DNA of 64,000 nucleotides from Camellia lanceoleosa (taxonomy: Eukaryota; Streptophyta; Magnoliopsida; Ericales; Theaceae): contig CM045759.1 of assembly GCA_025200525.1 (NCBI GenBank), forward strand, positions 1,984,001 to 2,048,000, read 5' to 3'. Position numbers and translations under genes: made by a program. Shown one piece after another: positions 13,440 through 24,900 of this stretch. The stretch's first letter is position 1. Each line of letters opens with the position of its first letter. The notes beneath the pieces were generated by a model. It was not told the DNA's origin and did no database searches. It saw only the letters and a list, made by a program, of their open reading frames with translations.

Positions 13440-15945
13440 CTGAAATAAAAATTGACTTCAATGCAATATTAAACAACCATCCCAATAAATTCAACAAAAA
13501 TTGTAGAGGCATTTAGAGAGGGGGGTAGCTGGGAAGCGACTGTCAGAGGTGGAAAAGTGGCAGGGAGAGGCTCATGGAAAGGAGGCTGCCAGAGGAGGGA
13601 CATGGTAGGGGTGGAGGTCTAAGAAAGAAGGGTAAGATTGGGATTATGGTGGGTGTTCTCGGAAAAAATGGTGGGGATCAATTTTGGTCATGGGGTTCCA
13701 AAGAAGTGCGGGTTTCAAATTAATATGATGGGGCCATTTAGTAGCCCTCTTGATAAATCGTTGAGAACAATTTCTACCACATCCCAAAATGAAATAGAGT
13801 TGATATTCTCAGAATGTCAACCTCCAAATGGATCCATAGTCGGAGGCAGATCCACCATAGGACTAAGGGGAGCAGCTGCCCTCACTAAATTTTTTTAAAC
13901 TTCAACTTTTACTTAGTTTTAAAATTTTCTTTTCAATTTGCCCTCTCTGAAATTTCATATATGCCTCCTAAATCGTTGTAATCCCTCATCTTTTGTTTTT
14001 TTAACCAAATTCCTGCAAATTTCCCCCCTTAAATACTATGGTTGTTCATAGGTTGGATCGGATCAATTTTACCACCGAGTTGAAAATACCATCATCCGAT
14101 TTTCAACTGTCTTGTTCAAAATCGATCGTTTCTTATATTTAGTTGAGGTCAGTTTTGGTCTGGTTGTTAGAACACTCTTAAATGTGGATGAACACTCTTA
14201 AATGCCTTCTCTCATCAAGAAACCCCAAATGGGGCTGTTGGGTGTAAATAGCCTAGCCCGCCGGTAGCTATAAACCACTTGTTTTTTAAAATTTTCCCAG
14301 TTGGTCAACCAAATTTGTACCCTGGTCAACCAAATGACCAAGTTGGTTAATGAAAGTACTAACATATGTTACAAACACCACATATCTCTCATAACAATAG
14401 CTAAACGGTGCATGTCCAAATGTTGGCCTGTTCTCATATGCATAATAAAGGTTGTAAGAAACAGATAAGTTAACAATGATGAGAATGCAGTAGTTAACAG
14501 ATATAAGAAAGTATATTTTCTATCCTTATCACCAATTTCACTGCTCACTGTTTAGTCATGAAAAAGCAGAGTCCTCATTTCACTCCAAAGAAAAAAGGAC
14601 GGGGTAGTTTATATTTGATGTTTGATTCTTAACAATCTACAATATGCTCTCTCTCCACAGGATATTGCACATCATAGCTAACAAGTAACAACCAAGGTAA
14701 ACATCCAAAACCAAGGGAGACATAAATCCTTTTTTGACTGTTGATATTGATGTCTTGCATAGAGCAAGTAGAAAAAAAATGAAAAAGTATATCATAACCA
14801 GCAGAACAACCAACATGGAAAGCACTACTTACCTCTTTAATGTGGCTTGCTTCCTCTGCAAAACATAATACAAGAGAATCATAAAACAGCCAAGTACAAT
14901 TTTCCTATTTGATATGACCAGCTGACCATTGCCAAACTTAAACGTGATTGTACGGAACCACCAAAAGCATGGAACTCTTTGAGACAATTTTAAAACTGCT
15001 CGTTTCATATCATTCCCTCCTTTGAATGGGTATGAGGCTTTGAAGGCTTCTGGAGATCCCTCAGATGTGTTTTGTTGTTTTAGAGAAGAATGAGTCTCAT
15101 GTTTGTCACCTGGCAAAGCTACGACAGAACCTTGTGATGATACATGGGCCTTGGGAGAATAAAGAGAGTGTAATCTCCTCAAAAGGTCCTACAAGACGAA
15201 TTAGGAGAACAATTAAGTAGTGTGAAAAAACAGAAAAAAATGCAATGTATTGTAGCAGAAGAAAATGCAATGTATTGTAGCAATTTACTAATACTGGACC
15301 GGCTGATAAAAATAAGGGAGATAAAACCTGCTGAGATAGATAATTTCCAATTTTTATAATGGGAAGAAAACTACTACAAATTGTAAGGCAAACTTAAGGA
15401 TGGCAACAGGGGTGGCTTTCGGGCGGTTTTGTAGTGTCCCACCCTCGCCTAGTATCTATGATGCACAGACAAAGACACGGGACACGACACAGATATGAGG
15501 ACATGTAAATTTTCAAAAAATAGGGGACATGACACGCTAGGGATATGCTCAATATATTTTATAAATAAAAATAATTTTTTCTATTTATGTTCAGATTCAT
15601 CAACAATATTCAAAAAATAGAAAAAAGAGAAAAAAGGGTAAAAAAGGGTTTTGTTAAAAAAAAAAGTATTAAAAAAGAAAGAAGAAACAAATACAGAGAG
15701 AGAGAGAGAATGTGAGTGTCACACAGAGTCAGAGAAAAGGAGCAAACACAGAGAAAGTCGTCGAACAAAGAGAGAGAGAGAGAACTAAGTCGAACACAGA
15801 GAGAGCAAGAGAGAGCCGAACACACAGCGAGAGAGAGAGAGATAGAGAGAGAACAAACATCAGAGAGAGATGAACAAAAACGAAGAAGAAAAATGAAGAA
15901 AAAAACATACCTCGATCTAGGGCTGAGGGCTTCAACAGGTTCTTT

Positions 15946-15976
<31 letters not shown>

Positions 15977-18900
15977 GCACGTGTGTCTTCGATGGGTTAG
16001 GGTTTCTCCCTCCCTGTCTCCAACGTGTCCCCAAGCGTGTCCGGCTAGACTAATTCAAAAAAAAAAAAAAGGGGGGGGACACGCCAGGCAGAGTGTTCGA
16101 CACGTATCAGACACCCATACGCTGCCTCCAAAGAGGTGTCCGTGCTTCATAGCCCGGTATCATATAGGGGGTAAGCCAAATCGGGGAGATGGTGGGAACA
16201 AAGAGAGGTGGGGGCAGATTAATTTTGTAACTTCAAAAATGGGAATACCAACAAAAATTAGAGATAGAATAGAATTATAAATAATGATTAATTATAGTTA
16301 AAAAATATAATATGAGAAATAAATGAATACAGATGAATGCTACGTAATATTTTAGTGTTTTAATCTTATTATACTCAAAAAATTAAATTATATATATACT
16401 ACACACACATATTTAATAAATATAATCAGTGCGGGGGTGGGGGCGGGAGGCCCGCCCACTTCCTCATTGGGGTGAGATTGGGGGATGCAAGCATGGAGCA
16501 GAGCAGGAAAAATTGTCATCCCTAGGCAAACTTTCTAATTAAGAAATGCATGTAGTATCCGCATTAGAAAGGATAACTGTAAACCGAATAGTACAGAAAA
16601 AGTAATGCAGGTCCTTGCAATTCTTTTTAGCCACACCTTTCATGCTTTAAGAAGCTGTAGAGACTGAATTGACCCCTTATTTTGAGGGCCAAGAAGTTGC
16701 AGGAAAAGAAAAATAAAAAATGGAATTCAAAACAGATTAGACATGCCACTTTTGATTACCTCGAAGACGTGAAACAGATAAGAAAATCAGATTCTTATTA
16801 TAAGAAACTCCTCTAGAAAAAACTAGTAAGATTCCGTATACCATTTTCTATTCCTACAAAGCTACAACAGCCTTAAATATGAATAAAAATAAAAAAATTC
16901 TACCCCTCAAAATTGGGAGATTCTTTTTCCCAAAAAAAGAAAAAAAAAAGAAAAAAAAAATAATAGTAGGCTTTCAAACACAAGATTGGTTCTTCAACAT
17001 CACTCAACTAAAAGCATAGATGTAAGAACCAGATTATAATCAACAACTCATGCAGAACAAACCTGATGCAGAGAATGGGAACCAAAAGGAGACAGACTGA
17101 AATTATTTATGGGCATAACAGAGGATTTGTTGCATAATCAATTTTGGGTCAATTTCAATTTTACAGTAGTTTTAAGCTAAAATATTATTAGTATAGTTTT
17201 ACTTATGCTTTCTTATGTTTGTACCATTAATGATATTTTTATTTTTACTTCTGGTATATCAAAAAATAATAATTTTGTGATTTCTGGATTGCTAGGCAAG
17301 TTGTGGTCCATGGGCTTTGGTACAATTATATTACTAACTCCAGTTCCAGAGCAGGCTTGGCATTTTTTTTCTTATTGCAGTTTCCAATGTAGTACTACTC
17401 TTAAAAAGTAGTCCAGAAACATTAGTCTTTTGAATACATAATACTGTAAGAATTTGAGAGAGAGTGAAATTTTATGATCTAATGTAGAGATGAAACCTAA
17501 GGAATTCTAGGTAAGAACCCAAAAAATTCTTATTGTTTTTCCTTTTTTTTGTCTCAATATGTGAGATTTAACACTCAACATCTTTGATTTTCATTCTGGA
17601 ACAAAAGATTCCATAATGTTAAATCATTTTCCCTACCCATATAACCTTTAATTGAATACTAAGAACCATAAATGGTTGCTGTTGGGACCAAGCATATTGC
17701 ATTCCTTCAGTTATAATGCTCAGTACCATTTTGCAACCTAGTGAAAAAGTTCCAACATTTGCATACTATGTTTCTAAATGTAGCCAAAAGTTATTCCAAG
17801 GTTTCTCTTGGTTGCTTAGTTCATGCCGACCGTCTGGCATCACCATGGGAACCCCTCCTAGTAACTGTCAAATATGAACACTTAGATATAAAAAATCAAA
17901 ATTTTTCCAAAAAGACTTAACCCTATATACTCCATACATCACTAAGGAACATAAATAAAATAACATTATACTTCTTGAATGGAACATAATTTAAGTGCAA
18001 GGCCAGGATTTTGAAACATAGATTTCTACAATCCAAGTCAAGGATTGACAACAATGATTACAAACTACTGCTAAATAAAGATATGGTAACCATATAAATG
18101 ACCTCTTTTTTGTTGTTGTAATAATAACCTCAAATCATCCTAACAATGATCAAGTTCAGATCATGATGAGTGAGCTTATTTTACCTGTCGCTTTTCCTCA
18201 GGTAATGTGGCTTTCTCAACCCAACAGATAGCATGGTCTATGTCTCTCAAAACCATCCCAAGAAGTGTTATAACATAGACTTCAACAACTTCCAAGTACT
18301 TGTCAACTTCTAGCAAAAAAGAACCACTAGATCCTTCCATATAATCCATATTTGATTCTAAACTTGCAAGAACATAGTATCGTTCATCCAAAAATCTCCA
18401 CTTGCTAAGAAATTCCTCAAGAAATTCTTGAGTCCCCGAACAAGGACCTTCCGATATCTGAAAACACACCCTGAAAAATAAAATAAAAAAGAGATTGTAC
18501 AATTGTTGCACCCAACTTGTTAAAAATTACTTCCTCTAAAAGATATATTTGCCATAACACCTATTACCGTGACCTCTTAGAATAAATTACTTATAACACA
18601 GACCACAAAATTGAGTATGGGTAAGCATTTGGCCTTGAAAGCTTACTGTTCCAACATTCACGCAACATGTGTTGTCTACATAAAAATTTAAGTCCTAACA
18701 TCCATCCTATTGACACATCAACATGGGTTAAGTAACCACATAATAGCAGCATACACATGTAATGACCCGGAACTGTATGATTTGATTTTTGGTAATTAAT
18801 TATGTGTTAATATAATTTATTGAAGAATATCTGGTTGATTTAGAAAATATCTGCTGATGTTACAACTTCGGGACTGAAATGGATGACTGTAATGGGTTCA

Positions 18901-21900
18901 GAAAATGACATTGAACATGCCTATGTGATACCGGGAATTTTTAGAGGCTTTTGAGAAAATAAATTGAAGACTGAATTTCGTCTGATTCGCTAGGTCCCGT
19001 TTGGCTCAAGTGTTATGGCACAATTCTATTTATAAGAACAAGGGCCTTGTTTGGCTCAAGTGTTGTGGGCAATATGGGTTATTTGATGTATATATATATT
19101 AATAGATAAGGATGCTTTGCTTTTTGACTCATTTGACTCAAACTAAAAAGAGAAAAATCTGAGAGAGCGAGAGAGTTCGGGGAAAGAGAAGAAAAAGAGA
19201 GAACAAGAGAAAGGAAAAGTGGGAAAATCAAGCTTCTTAAGTGATTAAGGTAAGGATTCTCGTTAAATTCTTGAAGTAGATTATTGATTCTTGCATGTTG
19301 AACTTAAGATCATGGTTTAGGATGGTTTGGTTCATGTTTATTTGGCTTAAAGGAGGTTCTTCCTCAAAACCTCCATGGAAGTTGAAAATGAAGCTTTTAT
19401 ATACATGTTCATGGGTTTGATCTTGTAAAAGATGCATGTGGGTTTTGAATTGAAGTTTTTGATGTTGATTTAAGATGAATTCAAGTATTTTGGGTTATGG
19501 AATTCATGTAATGGAAATTGATTTTGTAAAGTAGCGAATGGAAGTTTGAAGAAGAACCAGAGTTTCGGATTTTTGCATGGTCCGCTCGAGCGTAGAATCC
19601 CGCCGGCGTAGATATCGACCTCCCAAATAGCTTTTCTGATCCGCTCGAGCGGACAAAGTGGCGCTCGAGCGGGAAGGCTTATTTCAGGAACTTTTTGGGG
19701 AAGTTGTATACTTGATTTTATCATGTTAATTGCATCATTTAGCACCTTATGAGCATGAAATGAACATGAAATGAAGTAAAGAATGAATGTTATGGCATGA
19801 ATTAAAGTGAAGGAAAGAAAGAGAGGCAAGAATGATTTAATGTATGATGGTAATGAATGTTAAGAAATGTTTTATAATGTTAATTGCAAGACAAACCTCG
19901 AAGACCGTGCAACCGGTTTTGGAAACCCACTGTGAGTAACATTTCTGTAAAGTTATGTTATTATGAACTATGTTTAAAAGTGATATGTTATGATATGATA
20001 TGTTCTGAAAGGTGATTTTAAACTGTGAACGAATATCCTAATTTGCAAATCTAGTATGGCATCCATAGATAGTTAGGTCATAGGTGCGACATGAACATGC
20101 AGGCCCATGATGTGATCAGTCATGGGTTAGGGCATGAAGATGAAGGCCCATGGCCAGTTACGAGATCTCGTTAGACTGCAGACTGTTATGAAAAGGTTAT
20201 GAAAGGTTATGAAAGGTTCTGTGGATTATGCCATTAATGACTGTTGACTGTTTATAACTATATATATGAAATGTTGGAATTCGTTCACTAACCCTTTACT
20301 TTAATGTTACTCGCTGAGCTTTAGCTCATTGTTTGTAGTTATGTATTTATAGGTGAGCATTCAGGAAGCCAAGCCTAGGCGGAGTCTTGAGCCGAGCCGC
20401 CGTTTTGAAGCCTAACCAGGAGTTTTGAGTGCCTCCGAGCTGGGGCCAGGCCTGGAAGGCCGTGAGAGAGTTTTGTCTTTTTGTTATTTGTAGCAATTAC
20501 TTATGTGATGTTCCTGATCATGTTATGTGAAATAGTGTGTAATTATCATTTTTGGCATGTATATAAAACTTGTTCATATAAATGCACAGCTCTTGGACTC
20601 CTTATATTTTGTATGTGCTTCCGCGAGCCCCGTTTTATTTATGTTTTGTCCCGTAAGGCCTGTGGTAATCTAGGATTACTGGCCGGTCTCGTTACCAAAC
20701 TTTTCGGGGCGAGTTTGGGGTGTGACAACACACTTCACATTACCAAAGGTAAAGGTGGATGTAAGTATATAACAGACATTAATACGTCAACAATGTCCTC
20801 ACATCCTAAGTTGTGTGTAGCATAGACATCATAAGAAAACTCATGATCTAATAGAGGCTGCATGTTCCATCGTGAGTAAATTAGCAGAAAAATAAAGAGA
20901 GTTTCCAAGAAGGCACCTTTAACACTATGTTTGGGAACTTAGGAGAGAAAAGAAAAGAAATGATTACTTAAGTTATAAGAAAAAAGAAAAGAAAAAAAAT
21001 GATTGTGATTTCTCTCTTTCTTGTTTGGATTAGTAAGAAATGAAAGAAAAGAAATTATTGTAATTTCTCTCATTCTTGTTTGATTAGATTTCATAAAAGA
21101 AAAGAAAAGAAATTGTTTTATGTTATATTACCAAAAGCCCTTGAGGACATTGGTGTCAATCATTTTATTTCTTTTATTTTTACAAGGACAAAATTGGTAT
21201 TATGAAAATATAAGAATCTGTTAGTTTCTTTTCTCTCCCAATCTCTCTACTTTTAGAAAGATTAAAAATGAGGGTTATAAAAGAAATGGGTTTCTCTTAC
21301 TTGTTTGGACCAAAAGCCCTTGAGGACATTGGTGTCAATCATTTTATTTCTTTTATTTTTACAAGGACAAAATTGGTATTATGAAAATATACGAATCTGT
21401 TAGTTTCTTTTCTCTCCCAATCTCTCTACTTTTAGAAAGATTAAAAATGAGGGTTATAAAAGAAATGGGTTTCTCTCCGTTTCTCTCCATTTCTCTCTGC
21501 TTAAGTAAGAGAAATACATATCTCTTCATTTCTTTTATTTTCTCTCCAAATCACTTAATCCAAATATAGTGTAAATTAAATGGAATTGGAGGAGTTTAAT
21601 ATTGTGTGTGTGTGTGTACTTGTGCTTCTCCTTTCCTTTCCCTGTTCTTTTTCTTTTTTTCTTTTTTCTTTATTGTTGTTTTTTTTTTTGGACAGGTTAT
21701 GGAAAAGGCATATGAGTAGCTTTGGCAATTCCTAAAATACAGTGATATTTTCCCTCAACAAAAATATCATTTCATGCATTTAATACTTCTCTCAAAATAT
21801 TTATTCAAGAAAATTCAAAATATATAACTTCCCAAGCAAAGAGGCCACATGCTCTTCCAACTAAACGGAATTTTTGACATCATGTTTCTCTTAACACATT

Positions 21901-24900
21901 GTTTTAGTTTTATGGGCAAAATCCTCTTTGACCCCTGGTGGTTTTAGTTTAGAGCACTTCACCCCCCTGACATTTAAATACATGCAAACACCCATTTTGG
22001 CTTTGTTGCATTTCACCTCCTTGTTACTAATTCCATCCAAACTAAAGTATGGCACATGCTTATTTGGAGGGTTGCCATGAAAAAAAGAAATGAGTCAAAG
22101 ACAAATTTCAATGTACAAAGACAATTATGCCCTTGTATTCATCATCTTGCTCATTTTGAAAAAGTTAACCTAAAAATGCAAACCTTAACCCTAACACACC
22201 CATCCCACTACCTCCACCTTCAGCCCCACTACCACCTCCCCGCCACCACCCACTACCTCCACAACAACAGTCACCCCACCTTCCCACCACCCAATCTCCC
22301 ATCCTTCGCCAACACTGCCTCCCCCACTTGTTCTCACAACTACCTCCCTGCTAATATGTGGTTAGGTTGGCGTTGATAATAATATATGATTTATTTAGTT
22401 AATAAGTGGTTTAACTTAGAAATTATGTGTAAGAGAGGAGAAAGAATAGAATATAAGAGAAAAGAAAGCAATGAGAGCATTAAGATCATTTTACACATAC
22501 TAAAATTAGCATTGCATTTTGGTCCACTACCACATGAGGTTCTTTGCATATATTTAAATGTCAGGAGGGGGTAGCGTGCTGTAGACCAAAACCATGGTGG
22601 GATAAAGAGAATTTTTGCCCTATTTTTATTTACAAGCAAAATCCTATAGTAAGGCACTTCAGGACTGAAAAAGGAGAAAAAAAAAATAAGAGGCATTTTT
22701 TTAAACAGGTCAAAAGATGCACCAAAAATTGTATAAGGATGAAAAATTCTATCTCCAGGAATGCTCGTATTTAGAAGTTGATTTGAATCATATAGAAATT
22801 TAAGTTTATTGTAAACCCTCAACACATGAGATGACAAAATTTCAAAACTCAGTTGGAAAATTTGGTCCCAAAAACAGACTTTGAACTGAATTGAAAAGTA
22901 ACATGTAAAAGAGTTAAGAGATACCCAGCTAGAAAAACTTGAACAGGAATGTCAGTGACTGAACCAAACAACAGCAAAAGCTCATTTAATATGTCTTGTG
23001 TCCTGCCATTAGAAAGAATCACAAAAATCATAATTAGGACTTGAAACATGTATATGAAAAATAAAATGAAACATGTAATGATATTAGGATTTTAAAATCA
23101 TAATTAGGATTTTAAAGTTATGCATTGTGTACATGTATATGAAAAATAAAATGATATTAGATGGCAATCAGGCTGAAATAGCAACTTGAAACATTTAATG
23201 TGCACACACATGCAACCAAGCACATGAGCATAAGGAGACACAAAGAACACGCCCCACACAGAAAAATGTGCAGGCACATACACACATACTCCTACTTATT
23301 AATGGAGTCTCAATCAAAGTTAATAATGTCAAGCAGACCTTGTGATCAACGTATCCCTACCCTATCATTCATATGAAGGGTAACCTCACACAAGACATCA
23401 ATAATGAAATTAAATCGGAATGAATGAACAATAGTGCTGTTAACTGTCATCTTGGGACTTGGGAGTATACCCCATCAAGATTCATGGACGAGAACGATAC
23501 TTTGAATCTTGATTTCATCCACAACAAGACATCAACTAAAGAACTGACGAGAAGCAAGTGTGCAAACTGGCAGTGCAAAGACATCACCTCTTGAACAGAC
23601 ACTATCAGATAAAACAAAAGGCTGCGAAGTGCCTTGATCAAGTAGTACCACCGTATTTTTCACATGAAATATTGGACCAATATTTAAAATCCAAGAAACA
23701 TCAGTAAAATATGCATGTGGTCCACATATTCAAGAATGGCTAAAACATGCTCAAGAGATGCGAGTGAAATAATTCTTTGGACCAGACTTTTGTTGCAATG
23801 GAGTGATGATACAAACGCCATGATCACAAAAATAAGAAAAATTTCTTCAAAAGAGCTATTAAAATCAACTGAAGGAACTAGATTAAGAGACTAATGAGAT
23901 GGATACTCAGGAATAATATGGAGAGAATTCTCACCATCAAATACAGAGGTAGGGGTAACAGGCTCATGAGTAAAGTTATGATTACATGTTTCCAACCACT
24001 TGTCTAGGTTAAAGACGTAGAAACTATCATGATAAAATGCCAACTTTCAACTTCATGAACTAGAGAGAATATTCCGAGAATTTGTAAATAAGTTAAAAAT
24101 CAATCAGGAAGTGCTATGCTTCTTCACTTCCTTTTTCCCCATACAGTGTTCCTTTGTAATTGTACATTGTTGTATAGTTAACTTTGCATTGTAATTGCTC
24201 TTAATGGTAACAATTCATTGCAATCAACTGTAGTAGTCATCCACAAATGTAATATTTTTTTAATTTTAAAAATTAAAAAAAAACCACAAAATTTTTTTTT
24301 TTTTTCTTCTGTTGGAGTGGTGAGTATATAGAGAATAAAGAACTTGTGAGAACCCGATATAAAAAATAAATAAATAAAATAAAGATAATATTTATGATAA
24401 TATTATAATACTTTCATAAATATCAAACTACTTTCTCGAATCCTAAAGTGTCAGGTATTTTAATTAGGGTAAATTACAAACACCCCCTCGAGGTTTAGTA
24501 AAAACACAGATTTCCCCCTGAGGTTTGAGAAATTACAAATTCCCCCCTGAGGGTCAAATTTTCATAATAAATTAAGAAAAATTAGGGGGGAATCTGTATG
24601 AAAATAAAAACCCTATGGGGCAATTTGTTATGAAAATGTAAACCTCAGGGGGCGGGATGTAATTTCTCAAACCTCAGGGGGGAATCTGTATTTTCACCAA
24701 ACCTCGAGGGGGGTGTTTGTAATTTGCCCTTTTAATTAAGTTTAAACCTATAGTAAATTTATGATGTAAGTCTATAATTAAGAGGCAAGGTTTTTAATAA
24801 TAATACTAATAAAATTAAAAAAATAAAATAAAATAAAATAAAAAGAAAAAGAAAAAGAAAAAGAAAAAGAAAAAGAAAAAGAGAGAGACCGGTTATGTAA

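Noticed and set aside
15610..16034. Ser/Leu- and Arg/Glu-rich overlapping frames
   Set aside because: Translations of GA/CT microsatellites inside a hAT-like element.
23447..23641. 64-codon minus-strand frame as an extra APEM9 exon
   Set aside because: Exons 2 and 3 join directly in correct phase; this frame lies in intron 2 and shows no family motif.
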